Positions 23,301 to 34,680 of a DNA stretch of 64,000 nucleotides are shown here, one piece after another (within the stretch, counting starts at the first letter, position 1; each line of letters opens with the position of its first letter). A program made the position numbers and the translations under genes. Origin of the DNA: Atherix ibis (taxonomy: Eukaryota > Arthropoda > Insecta > Diptera > Athericidae); contig OY282608.1 in assembly GCA_958298945.1 (NCBI GenBank), positions 63,402,951 through 63,466,950 on the forward strand, in the 5' to 3' direction. The notes beneath the pieces were generated by a model. That model was not told where the DNA came from. It saw nothing but the letters and a program-made list of their open reading frames with translations, and searched no databases.

Positions 23301-24077
23301 GTTGGTTTGTTGGTTTATTTGTTTGTTGGTTTGTTGGCTTGTTGGTTTGTTGGTTTGTTGGTTTTTTGGCTTGTTGGTTTGTTGGTTTGTTGGCTTGTTG
23401 GCTTGTTGCTTTGTTGGTTTGTTGGTTTGTGGGCTTGTTGGCTTGTTGGTTTGTTAGTTTATTGGCTTTTTGGTTACTTGTTTTATTGGTTTGTTGGTTT
23501 GTTGGCTTGTTGGTTTGTTGGTTTGTTGGTTTGTTGGCTTGTTGGTTTGTTGGTTTGTTTGTTTGTTGGCTTGTTGGTTTGTTGGTTTGTTGGCTTGTTG
23601 ATTTGTTGGCTTGTTGGTTACTTGGTTTGTTGGTTTGTTGGTTTGTTGGCTTGTTGGTTTGTTGGCTTGTTGGTTTGTTGGTTTGTTGGTTTGTTGGCGT
23701 GTTGGCTTGTTGGTTTGTTGGTTTGTTGGTTTGTTGGTTTGTTGGTTTGTTGGTTTGTTGGTTTTTTGGTTTGTTGGTTTATTTGTTTGTTGGTTTGTTG
23801 GCTTGTTGGTTTGTTGATTTGTTGGCTTGTTGGCTTGTTGGTTTGCTAGTTTGTTGGCTTTTTGGTTACTTGGTTTGTTGGTTTGTTGGTTTGTTGGCTT
23901 GTTGGTTTGTTGGCTTGTTGGTTTGTTGGTTTGTTGGTTTGTTAGCTTGTTGGTTTGTTGGTTTGTTGGCTTGTTGGCTTGTTGGTTTGTTGGTTTGTTG
24001 GCTTGTTGGTTACTTAGTTTGTTGGTTTGTTGGTTTGTTGGTTTGTTGGTTTGTTGGCTTGTTGGCTTATTGGCTAG
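20367..24077. repeat. Domain A HOR copy A5 (about 3.7 kb)
   Basis: Length 3,711 bp, which is 464 octamers minus one, with the -1 slip at 22035-22039. The landmark order is the same as A2 and A3: paired GTTCGTTTG sites, T-runs near 20925 and 21850, GATGGTTTTTGG near 22030, GTTTCGTTGG at 22643, GGCGTGTTGG near 23698. One unusual octamer, TTATATGT near 21621, replaces the standard TTATTTGT. Confidence 0.87.
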
Positions 24078-27000
24078 TTGGATAGTTCGTTTGTTGGTTT
24101 GTTGGTTTGTTGGTTTGTTGGTTTGTTGGTTTGTTGGTTTGTTGGTTTTTTGGTTTGTTGGTTTGTTGGTTTGTTGGCTTGTTGGTTTGTTGGTTTGTTG
24201 GCTTGTTGGCTTGTTGGCTTGTTGGTTTGTTGGTTTGTTGGCTTGTTGGTTACTCAGTTTGTTGGTTTGTTGGTTTGTTGGTTTGTTGGTTTGTTGGTTT
24301 GTTGGCTTGTTGGCTTATTGGTTTGTTGGCTTATTGGTTTGTTGGTTAGTTCGTTTGTTGGTTTGTTAGTTTGTTGGTTTGTTGGCTTGTTGGCTTGTTG
24401 GTTTGTTGGTTTTTTGGTTTGTTGGTTTGTTGGTTTGTTGGTTTGTTGATTTATTTGTTTGTTGGTTTGTTGGCTTGTTGGTTTGTTGGTTTGTTGGTTT
24501 GTTGGTTTGTTGGCTTGTTGGTTTGTTGGTTTGTTGGTTTGTTGGTTTTTTGGTTTCTTGGTTTCTTGGTTTGTTTGTTTGTTGGTTTGTTGGTTTGTTT
24601 GTTTGTTGGTTTGTTGGCTTGTTGGTTTGTTGGTTTGTTGGCTTGTTGGCTTGTTGGTTTGTTGGTTTGTTGGTTTGTTGGTTTTTTTGTTTGTTGATTT
24701 GTTGGCTTGTTGTCTTGTTGGCTTGTTGGTTTTTTGGCTTGTTGGTTTGTTAGTTTGTTGGCTTTTTGGTTTGTTGGTTTGTTGGCTTGTTGGCTTATTG
24801 GCTAGTTGGATAGTTCGTTTGTTGGTTTGTTAGCTTGTTGGTTTGTTGGCTTGTTGGTTTGTTGGTTTGTTGGTTTGTTGGTTTGTTGGTTTGTTGGTTT
24901 GTTGGTTTTTTGGTTTGTTGGTTTGTTGGTTTGTTGGCTTGTTGGTTTGTTGGTTTGTTGGCTTGTTGGCTTGTTGGCTTGTTGGTTTGTTGGTTTGTTT
25001 GCTTGTTGGTTACTTAGTTTGTTGGTTTGTTGGTTTGTTGGTTTGTTGGTTTGTTGGCTTGTTGGCTTATTGGTTTGTTGGCTTATTGGTTTGTTGGTTA
25101 GTTCGTTTGTTGGTTTGTTAGTTTGTTGGTTTGTTGGCTTGTTGGCTTGTTGGTTTGTTGGTTTTTTGGTTTGTTGGTTTGTTGGTTTGTTGGTTTGTTG
25201 ATTTATTTGTTTGTTGGTTTGTTGGCTTGTTGGTTTGTTGGTTTGTTGGTTTGTTGGTTTGTTGGCTTGTTGGTTTGTTGGTTTATTGGTTTGTTGGTTT
25301 TTTGGTTTGTTGGTTTATTTGTTTGTTGGTTTGTTGGCTTGTTGGTTTGTTGGTTTGTTGGTTTGTTGGCTTGTTGGTTTGTTGGTTTGTTGGCTTGTTG
25401 GCTTGTTGGTTTGTTGGTTTGTTGGCTTGTTGGCTTGTTGGTTTGTTGGTTTGTTGGTTTTTTGGTTTCGTGGTTTGTTGGTTTGTTGGTTTGTTGGTTT
25501 GTTGGTTTGTTGGTTTATTTGTTTGTTGGTTTGTTGGCTTGTTGGTTTGTTGGTTTGTTGGTTTGTTGGTTTGTTGGGTTGTTGGTTTGTTGGTTTGTTG
25601 GCTTGTTAGCTTGTTGCTTTGTTGTTTTGTTGGTTTGTGGGCTTGTTGGCTTGTTGGTTTGTTAGTTTATTGGCTTTTTGGTTACTTGGTTTGTTGGTTT
25701 GTTGGCTTGTTGGTTTGTTGGTTTGTTGGTTTATTGGCTTGTTGGTTCGTTGGTTTGTTGGCTTGTTGGCTTGTTGGTTTGTTGGTTTGTTGGCTTGTTG
25801 GCTTGTTGGTTTGTTGGTTTGTTGGTTTGTTGGTTGGTTGACTTGTTGGTTTGTTGGTTTGTTGGCTTGTTGGCTTGTTGCTTTGTTAGTTTGTTGGTTT
25901 GTTGGCTTGTTGGCTTGTTGGTTTGTTAGTTTGTTGGCTTTTTGGTTACTTAGTTTGTTGGTTTGTTGGTTTGTTGGTTTGTTGGTTTGTTGGTTTTTTG
26001 GTTTGTTGGTTTGTTGGTTTGTTGGTTTGTTGGTTTGTTGGTTTGTTTGTTTATTTATTTGTTGGTTTGTTGGCTTGTTGGTTTGTTGGTTTGTTGGTTT
26101 TTTGGCTTGTTGGTTTGTTGGTTTGTTGGCTTGTTGGCTTGCTGCTTTGTTGGTTTGTTGGTTTGTGGGCTTGTTGGCTTGTTGGTTTGTTAGTTTATTG
26201 GCTTTTTGGTTACTTGGTTTATTGGTTTATTGGTTTGTTGGCTTGTTGGTTTGTTGGTTTGTTGGTTTGTTGGCTTGTTGGTTTGTTGGTTTGTTGGTTT
26301 GTTGGCTTGTTGGTTTGTTGGTTTGTTGGCTTGTTGATTTGTTGGCTTGTTGGTTACTTGGTTTGTTGGTTTGTTGGTTTGTTGGCTTGTTGGTTTGTTG
26401 GCTTGTTGGTTTGTTGGTTTGTTGGTTTGTTGGCGTGTTGGCTTGTTGGTTTGTTGGTTTGTTGGTTTGTTGGTTTGTTGGTTTTTTGGTTTGTTGGTTT
26501 ATTTGTTTGTTGGTTTGTTGGCTTGTTGGTTTGTTGGTTTGTTGGCTTGTTGGCTTGTTGGTTTGTTGGTTTTGTTGGTTTGTTGTTTTGTTGGTTTGTT
26601 GGTTTGTTGGCTTGTTGGCTTGTCGGTTTGTTGCTTTGTTGGTTTGTTGGTTTGTTGGTTTGTTGGTTTTTTGGTTTGTTGGTTTATTTGTTTGTTGGTT
26701 TGTTGGCTTGTTGGTTTGTTGGTTTGTTGGTTTGTTGGCTTGTTGGTTTGTTGGTTTGTTGGGTTGTTGGCTTGTTGGTTTGTTGGTTTGTTGGCTTGTT
26801 GGCTTGTTGGTTTGTTGGTTTGTTGGTTTTTTGGTTTGTTGGTTTGTTGGTTTGTTGGTTTGTTGGTTTGTTGGTTTGTTGGTTTGTTGGTTTGTTGGTT
26901 TATTTGTTTGTTGGTTTGTTGGCTTGTTGGTTTGTTGGTTTGTTGGTTTGTTGGTTTGTTGGCTTGTTGGTTTGTTGGTTTGTGGGCTTGCTGGCTTGTT

Positions 27001-27526
27001 GCTTTGTTGGTTTGTTGGTTTGTTGGCTTGTTGGCTTGTTGGTTTGTTAGTTTGTTGGCTTTTTGGTTACTTGGTTTGTTGGTTTGTTGGTTTGTTGGCT
27101 TGTTGGTTTGTTGGCTTGTTGGTTTGTTGGTTTGTTGGTTTGTTGGTTTGTTGGCTTTGGGGCTTGTTGGTTTGTTGGTTTGTTGGTTTATTTGTTTGTT
27201 GGTTTGTTGGCTTGTTGGTTTGTTGGCTTGTTGGTTTGTTGGCTTGTTGGTTTGTTGGCTTGTTGGCTTGTTGCTTTGTTGGTTTGTTGGTTTGTTGGCT
27301 TGTTGACTTGTTGGTTTGTTAGTTTGTTGGCTTTTTGGTTTGTTGGTTTGTTAGTTTGTTGGCTTGTTGGTTTGTTGGCTTGTTGGTTTGTTGGTTTGTT
27401 GATTTGTTGGCTTGTTGGTTTGTTGGTTTGTTGGCTTGTTGGCTTGTTGGTTTGTTGGTTGGTTGGCTTGTTCGTTACTTAGTTTGTTGGTTTGTTGGTT
27501 TGTTGGCTTGTTGGCTTATTGGTTAG
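24078..27526. repeat. Transitional HOR copy between domains A and B (about 3.4 kb)
   Basis: Begins with GGATAGTTCGTTTG at 24078, and a second GGATAGTTCG copy lies at 24806 (728 bp, 91 octamers). Length 3,449 bp is 431 octamers plus one. It lacks the domain A -1 slip GATGGTTTTTGG and instead carries the domain B +1 slip (GGTTTTGTTGG) at 26570-26573. It therefore joins A-type left modules to B-type right modules and looks like a recombinant unit. Confidence 0.75.
26566..26577 (+). other. Domain B +1 register slip (GGTTTTGTTGG landmark)
   Basis: Four T stand where the register needs three. The same slip recurs at 28531-28534, 31660-31663 and 35573-35576 in matching context, one per domain B unit. 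It explains why each B unit length is a multiple of eight plus one. A similar but separate slip lies at 5364-5367 in copy A1. Confidence 0.85.
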
Positions 27527-29487
27527 TTGGTTAGTTCGTTTGTTGGTTTGTTAGCTTGTTGGTTTGTTGGCTTGTTGGTTTGTTGGTTTGTTGGTTTGTT
27601 GGTTTGTTGGTTTGTTGGTTTTTTGGTTTGTTGGTTTGTTGGTTTGTTGGCTTGTTGGTTTGTTGGTTTGTTGGCTTGTAGGCTTGTTGGTTTGTTGGTT
27701 TGTTGGCTTGTTGGTTACTAAGTTTGTTTGTTTGTTGGTTTGTTGGTTTGTTGGTTTGTTGGTTTGTTGGCTTGTTGGCTTATTGGTTTGTTGGCTTATT
27801 GGTTTGTTGGTTAGTTCGTTTGTTGGTTTGTTAGTTTGTTGGTTTGTTGGCTTGTTGGCTTGTTGGTTTGTTGGTTTTTTGGTTTCTTGGTTTGTTGGTT
27901 TGTTGGTTTGTTGGTTTGTTGATTTATTTGTTTGTTGGTTTGTTGGCTTGTTGGTTTGTTGGTTTGTTGGTTTGTTGGTTTGTTGGTTTGTTGGCTTGTT
28001 GGCTTGTTGGTTTGTTGGTTTGTTGGTTTTTTGGTTTCTTGGTTTGTTGGTTTGTTGGTTTGTTGGTTTGTTGGTTTGTTGGTTTGTTGGTTTATTTGTT
28101 TGTTGGTTTGTTGGCTTGTTGGTTTGTTGGTTTGTTGGCTTGTTGGCTTGTTGGTTTGTTGGTTTGTTGGTTTGTTGATTTTTTTGTTTGTTGGTTTGTT
28201 GGCTTGTTGTCTTGTTGGCTTGTTGGTTTGTTGGCTTGTTGGTTTGTTAGTTTGTTAGCTTTTTGGTTACTTGGTTTGTTGGTTTGTTGGTTTGTTGGTT
28301 TTTTGGTTTGTTGGTTTGCTGGCGTGTTGGTTTGTTGGTTTGTTGGTTTGTTGGCTTGATGGCTTTTTGGTTTCTTGGCTTGTTGGCTTGTTGGTTTGTT
28401 GGTTTGTTGGTTTGTTGGCTTGTTGGTTTGTTGGTTTGTTGGCTTGTTGGTTTGTTGGTTTATTTGTTTGTTGGTTTGTTGGCTTGTTGGTTTGTTGGTT
28501 TGTTGGCTTGTTGGCTTGTTGGTTTGTTGGTTTTGTTGGTTTGTTGGTTTGTTGGTTTGTTGGTTTGTTGGCTTGTTGGCTTGTCGGTTTGTTGCTTTGT
28601 TGGTTTGTTGGTTTGTTGGTTTGTTGGTTTTTTGGTTGGTTGGTTTATTTGTTTGTTGGTTTGTTGGCTTGTTGGTTTGTTGGTTTGTTGGTTTGTTGGC
28701 TTGTTGGTTTGTTGGTTTGTTGGGTTGTTGGCTTGTTGGTTTGTTGGTTTGTTGGCTTGTTGGCTTGTTGGTTTGTTGGTTTGTTGGTTTTTTGGTTTGT
28801 TGGTTTGTTGGTTTGTTGGTTTGTTGGTTTGTTGGTTTGTTGGTTTGTTGGTTTATTTGTTTGTTGGTTTGTTGGCTTGTTGGTTTGTTGGTTTGTTGGT
28901 TTGTTGGTTTGTTGGCTTGTTGGTTTGTTGGTTTGTGGGCTTGCTGGCTTGTTGCTTTGTTGGTTTGTTGGTTTGTTGGCTTGTTGGCTTGTTGGTTTGT
29001 TAGTTTGTTGGCTTTTTGGTTACTTGGTTTGTTGGTTTGTTGGTTTGTTGGCTTGTTGGTTTGTTGGCTTGTTGGTTTGTTGGTTTGTTGGTTTGTTGGT
29101 TTGTTGGCTTTGGGGCTTGTTGGTTTGTTGGTTTGTTGGTTTATTTGTTTGTTGGTTTGTTGGCTTGTTGGTTTGTTGGCTTGTTGGTTTGTTGGCTTGT
29201 TGGTTTGTTGGCTTGTTGGCTTGTTGCTTTGTTGGTTTGTTGGTTTGTTGGCTTGTTGACTTGTTGGTTTGTTAGTTTGTTGGCTTTTTGGTTACTTGGT
29301 TTGTTGGTTTGTTGGTTTGTTGGCTTGTTGGTTTGTTGGCTTGTTGGTTTGTTGGTTTGTTGATTTGTTGGCTTGTTGGTTTGTTGGTTTGTTGGCTTGT
29401 TGGCTTGTTGGTTTGTTGGTTGGTTGGCTTGTTCGTTACTTAGTTTGTTGGTTTGTTGGTTTGTTGGCTTGTTGGCTTATTGGTTAG
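27527..29487. repeat. Domain B HOR copy B1 (about 2.0 kb)
   Basis: Starts at the GGTTAGTTCGTTTG landmark. Length 1,961 bp is 245 octamers plus one, explained by the +1 slip at 28531-28534. It contains GATGGCTTTTTGGTTTC near 28358, which keeps the octamer register at the place where domain A has the -1 slip. It also contains the TTTGGGGC octamer near 29108, typical of domain B. Confidence 0.82.
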
Positions 29488-32400
29488 TTGGTTAGTTCGT
29501 TTGTTGGTTTGTTAGCTTGTTGGTTTGTTGGCTTGTTGGTTTGTTGGTTTGTTGGTTTGTTGGTTTGTTGGTTTGTTGGTTTGTTGGTTTTTTGGTTTGT
29601 TGGTTTGTTGGTTTGTTGGCTTGTTGGTTTGTTGGTTTGTTGGCTTGTAGGCTTGTTGGTTTGTTGGTTTGTTGGCTTGTTGGTTACTAAGTTTGTTTGT
29701 TTGTTGGTTTGTTGGTTTGTTGGTTTGTTGGTTTGTTGGCTTGTTGGCTTATTGGTTTGTTGGCTTATTGGTTTGTTGGTTAGTTCGTTTGTTGGTTTGT
29801 TAGTTTGTTGGTTTGTTGGCTTGTTGGCTTGTTGGTTTGTTGGTTTTTTGGTTTCTTGGTTTGTTGGTTTGTTGGTTTGTTGGTTTGTTGATTTATTTGT
29901 TTGTTGGTTTGTTGGCTTGTTGGTTTGTTGGTTTGTTGGTTTGTTGGTTTGTTGGTTTGTTGGCTTGTTGGCTTGTTGGTTTGTTGGTTTGTTGGTTTTT
30001 TGGTTTCTTGGTTTGTTGGTTTGTTGGTTTGTTGGTTTGTTGGTTTGTTGGTTTATTTGTTTGTTGGTTTGTTGGCTTGTTGGTTTGTTGGTTTGTTGGC
30101 TTGTTGGCTTGTTGGTTTGTTGGTTTGTTGGTTTGTTGGTTTTTTTGTTTGTTGGTTTGTTGGCTTGTTGTCTTGTTGGTTTGTTAGCTTTTTGGTTACT
30201 TGGTTTGTTGGTTTGTTGGTTTGTTGGTTTGTTGGTTTGTTGGTTTTTTGGTTTGTTGGTTTGCTGGCGTGTTGGTTTGTTGGTTTGTTGGTTTGTTGGC
30301 TTGAGGGCTTTTTGGTTTCTTGGCTTGTTGGCTTGTTGGTTTGTTGGTTTGTTGGTTTGTTGGCTTGTTGGTTTGTTGGTTTGTTGGCTTGTTGGCTTGT
30401 TGCTTTGTTAGTTTGTTGGTTTGTTGGCTTGTTGGTTTGTTGGTTTGTTAGTTTGTTGGCTTTTTGGTTACTTAGTTTGTTGGTTTGTTGGTTTGTTGGC
30501 TTGTTGGTTTGTTGGCTTGTTGGTTTGTTGGTTTGTTGGCTTGTTGGCTTGCTGGTTTGTTGGTTTGTTGGTTTGTTGGTTTGTTGGTTTTTTGGTTTGT
30601 TGGTTTATTTGTTTGTTGGTTTGTTGGCTTGTTGGTTTGTTGGTTTGTTGGTTTGTTGGCTTGTTGGTTTGTTGGTTTGTTGGCTTGTCGGCTTGTTGGT
30701 TTGTTGGTTGGTTGGTTTGTTGGTTTGTTGGTTTGTTGGTTTGTTGGTTTATTTGTTTGTTGGTTTGTTGGCTTGTTGGTTTGTTGGTTTGTTGGCTTGT
30801 TGGCTTGTTGCTTTGTTGGTTTGTTGGTTTGTGGGCTTGTTGGCTTGTTGGTTTGTTAGTTTATTGGCTTTTTGGTTACTTGGTTTGTTGGTTTGTTGGC
30901 TTGTTGGTTTGTTGGTTTGTTGGTTTGTTGGCTTGTTGATTTGTTGGTTTGTTGGCTTGTTGGCTTGTTGGTTTGTTGGTTTGTTGGCTTGTTGGTTTGT
31001 TGGTTTGTTGGTTTGTTGGTTTGTTGGTTTGTTGGCTTCTTGGCTTGTTGGTTTGTTGGTTTGTTGGTTTGTTGGTTTATTTGTTTGTTGGTTTGTTGGC
31101 TTGTTGGTTTGTTGGTTTGTTGGTTTGTTGGCTTGTTGGTTTGTTGGCTTGTTGGCTTGTTGCTTTGTTGGTTTGTTGGTTTGTTGGCTTATTGGCTTGT
31201 TGGTTTGCTAGTTTGTTGGCTTTCTGGTTACTTGGTTTGTTGGTTTCTTGGTTTGTTGGCTTGTTGGCTTGTTGCTTTGTTGGTTTGTTGGTTTGTGGGC
31301 TTGTTGGCTTGTTGGTTTGTTAGTTTATTGGCTTTTTGGTTACTTGGTTTGTTGGTTTGTTGGTTTGTTGGCTTGTTGGTTTGTTGGTTTGTTGGCTTGT
31401 TGGGTTGTTGGTTTGTTGGTTTGTTGGTTTGTTGGCTTGTGTGTTTGTTGGTTTGTTGGATTGTTGGCTTGTTGGTTTGTTGGTTTGTTGGCTTGTTGGT
31501 TTGTTGGCTTGTTGGCTTGTTGATTTGTTGGTTTGTTGGTTTGTTGGCTTGTTGGTTTGTTGGTTTGTTGGCTTGTTGGTTTGTTGGTTTATTTGTTTGT
31601 TGGTTTGTTGGCTTGTTGGTTTGTTGGTTTGTTGGCTTGTTGGCTTGTTGGTTTGTTGGTTTTGTTGGTTTGTTGGTTTGTTGGTTTGTTGGTTTGTTGG
31701 CTTGTTGGCTTGTCGGTTTGTTGCTTTGTTGGTTTGTTGGTTTGTTGGTTTGTTGGTTTTTTGGTTTGTTGGTTTATTTGTTTGTTGGTTTGTTGGCTTG
31801 TTGGTTTGTTGGTTTGTTGGTTTGTTGGCTTGTTGGTTTGTTGGTTTGTTGGGTTGTTGGCTTGTTGGTTTGTTGGTTTGTTGGCTTGTTGGCTTGTTGG
31901 TTTGTTGGTTTGTTGGTTTTTTGGTTTGTTGGTTTGTTGGTTTGTTGGTTTGTTGGTTTGTTGGTTTGTTGGTTTGTTGGTTTATTTGTTTGTTGGTTTG
32001 TTGGCTTGTTGTTTTGTTGGTTTGTTGGTTTGTTGGCTTGTTGGTTTGTTGGTTTGTGGGCTTGCTGGCTTGTTGCTTTGTTGGTTTGTTGGTTTGTTGG
32101 CTTGTTGGCTTGTTGGTTTGTTAGTTTGTTGGCTTTTTGGTTACTTGGTTTGTTGGTTTGTTGGTTTGTTGGCTTGTTGGTTTGTTGGCTTGTTGGTTTG
32201 TTGGTTTGTTGGTTTGTTGGTTTGTTGGCTTTGGGGCTTGTTGGTTTGTTGGTTTGTTGGTTTATTTGTTTGTTGGTTTGTTGGCTTGTTGGTTTGTTGG
32301 CTTGTTGGTTTGTTGGCTTGTTGGTTTGTTGGCTTGTTGGCTTGTTGCTTTGTTGGTTTGTTGGTTTGTTGGCTTGTTGACTTGTTGGTTTGTTAGTTTG

Positions 32401-32608
32401 TTGGCTTTTTGGTTACTTGGTTTGTTGGTTTGTTGGTTTGTTGGCTTGTTGGTTTGTTGGCTTGTTGGTTTGTTGGTTTGTTGATTTGTTGGCTTGTTGG
32501 TTTGTTGGTTTGTTGGCTTGTTGGCTTGTTGGTTTGTTGGTTGGTTGGCTTGTTCGTTACTTAGTTTGTTGGTTTGTTGGTTTGTTGGCTTGTTGGCTTA
32601 TTGGTTAG
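29488..32608. repeat. Domain B HOR copy B2 (about 3.1 kb)
   Basis: Length 3,121 bp is 390 octamers plus one, with the +1 slip at 31660-31663. It carries GAGGGCTTTTTGG near 30302, a TGTGTGTTTG octamer near 31439, and TTTGGGGC near 32230. Landmarks match B3 at an offset of 3,921 bp on the left part (30872 recurs at 34793) and 3,913 bp after an 8-bp, single-octamer difference (31248 recurs at 35161). Confidence 0.83.
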
Positions 32609-33049
32609 TTGGTTAGTTCGTTTGTTGGTTTGTTAGCTTGTTGGTTTGTTGGCTTGTTGGTTTGTTGGTTTGTTGGTTTGTTGGTTTGTTGGTTTGTTGG
32701 TTTGTTGGTTTTTTGGTTTGTTGGTTTGTTGGTTTGTTGGCTTGTTGGTTTGTTGGTTTGTTGGCTTGTAGGCTTGTTGGTTTGTTGGTTTGTTGGCTTG
32801 TTGGTTACTAAGTTTGTTTGTTTGTTGGTTTGTTGGTTTGTTGGTTTGTTGGTTTGTTGGCTTGTTGGCTTATTGGTTTGTTGGCTTATTGGTTTGTTGG
32901 TTAGTTCGTTTGTTGGTTTGTTAGTTTGTTGGTTTGTTGGCTTGTTGGCTTGTTGGTTTGTTGGTTTTTTGGTTTCTTGGTTTGTTGGTTTGTTGGTTTG
33001 TTGGTTTGTTGATTTATTTGTTTGTTGGTTTGTTGGCTTGTTGGTTTGT

Positions 33050-33855
33050 TGGTTTGTTGGTTTGTTGGTTTGTTGGTTTGTTGGCTTGTTGGCTTGTTGG
33101 TTTGTTGGTTTGTTGGTTTTTTGGTTTCTTGGTTTGTTGGTTTGTTGGTTTGTTGGTTTGTTGGTTTGTTGGTTTATTTGTTTGTTGGTTTGTTGGCTTG
33201 TTGGTTTGTTGGTTTGTTGGCTTGTTGGCTTGTTGGTTTGTTGGTTTGTTGGTTTGTTGGTTTTTTTGTTTGTTGGTTTGTTGGCTTGTTGTCTTGTTGG
33301 CTTGTTGGTTTGTTGGCTTGTTGGTTTGTTAGTTTGTTAGCTTTTTGGTTACTTGGTTTGTTGGTTTGTTGGTTTGTTGGTTTTTTGGTTTGTTGGTTTG
33401 CTGGCGTGTTGGTTTGTTGGTTTGTTGGTTTGTTGGCTTGAGGGCTTTTTGGTTTCTTGGCTTGTTGGCTTGTTGGTTTGTTGGTTTGTTGGTTTGTTGG
33501 CTTGTTGGTTTGTTGGTTTGTTGGCTTGTTGGCTTGTTGCTTTGTTAGTTTGTTGGTTTGTTGGCTTGTTGGTTTGTTGGTTTGTTAGTTTGTTGGCTTT
33601 TTGGTTACTTAGTTTGTTGGTTTGTTGGTTTGTTGGCTTGTTGGTTTGTTGGCTTGTTGGTTTGTTGGTTTGTTGGCTTGTTGGCTTGCTGGTTTGTTGG
33701 TTTGTTGGTTTGTTGGTTTGTTGGTTTTTTGGTTTGTTGGTTTATTTGTTTGTTGGTTTGTTGGCTTGTTGGTTTGTTGGTTTGTTGGTTTGTTGGCTTG
33801 TTGGTTTGTTGGTTTGTTGGCTTGTCGGCTTGTTGGTTTGTTGGTTGGTTGGTTT
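33050..33855. repeat. 800-bp tandem duplication, unit 1 (100 octamers)
   Basis: Landmarks repeat at an offset of exactly 800 bp: 33345 at 34145, 33558 at 34358, 33622 at 34422, and the TTTTTTGGTTTCTTGG site at 33117 at 33917. The edges are estimates to within a few tens of bases. Confidence 0.87.
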
Positions 33856-34680
33856 GTTGGTTTGTTGGTTTGTTGGTTTGTTGGCTTGTTGGCTTGTTGG
33901 TTTGTTGGTTTGTTGGTTTTTTGGTTTCTTGGTTTGTTGGTTTGTTGGTTTGTTGGTTTGTTGGTTTGTTGGTTTATTTGTTTGTTGGTTTGTTGGCTTG
34001 TTGGTTTGTTGGTTTGTTGGCTTGTTGGCTTGTTGGTTTGTTGGTTTGTTGGTTTGTTGGTTTTTTTGTTTGTTGGTTTGTTGGCTTGTTGTCTTGTTGG
34101 CTTGTTGGTTTGTTGGCTTGTTGGTTTGTTAGTTTGTTAGCTTTTTGGTTACTTGGTTTGTTGGTTTGTTGGTTTGTTGGTTTTTTGGTTTGTTGGTTTG
34201 CTGGCGTGTTGGTTTGTTGGTTTGTTGGTTTGTTGGCTTGAGGGCTTTTTGGTTTCTTGGCTTGTTGGCTTGTTGGTTTGTTGGTTTGTTGGTTTGTTGG
34301 CTTGTTGGTTTGTTGGTTTGTTGGCTTGTTGGCTTGTTGCTTTGTTAGTTTGTTGGTTTGTTGGCTTGTTGGTTTGTTGGTTTGTTAGTTTGTTGGCTTT
34401 TTGGTTACTTAGTTTGTTGGTTTGTTGGTTTGTTGGCTTGTTGGTTTGTTGGCTTGTTGGTTTGTTGGTTTGTTGGCTTGTTGGCTTGCTGGTTTGTTGG
34501 TTTGTTGGTTTGTTGGTTTGTTGGTTTTTTGGTTTGTTGGTTTATTTGTTTGTTGGTTTGTTGGCTTGTTGGTTTGTTGGTTTGTTGGTTTGTTGGCTTG
34601 TTGGTTTGTTGGTTTGTTGGCTTGTCGGCTTGTTGGTTTGTTGGTTGGTTGGTTTGTTGGTTTGTTGGTTTGTTGGTTTG
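33856..34680. repeat. 800-bp tandem duplication, unit 2
   Basis: Second copy of the 100-octamer unit. The compared landmark blocks are indistinguishable by eye from unit 1, so this is one of the youngest events in the window, or a possible assembly duplication. The alignment ends at about 34,680, where this copy enters a TTATTTGT octamer that unit 1 lacks. Confidence 0.85.
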
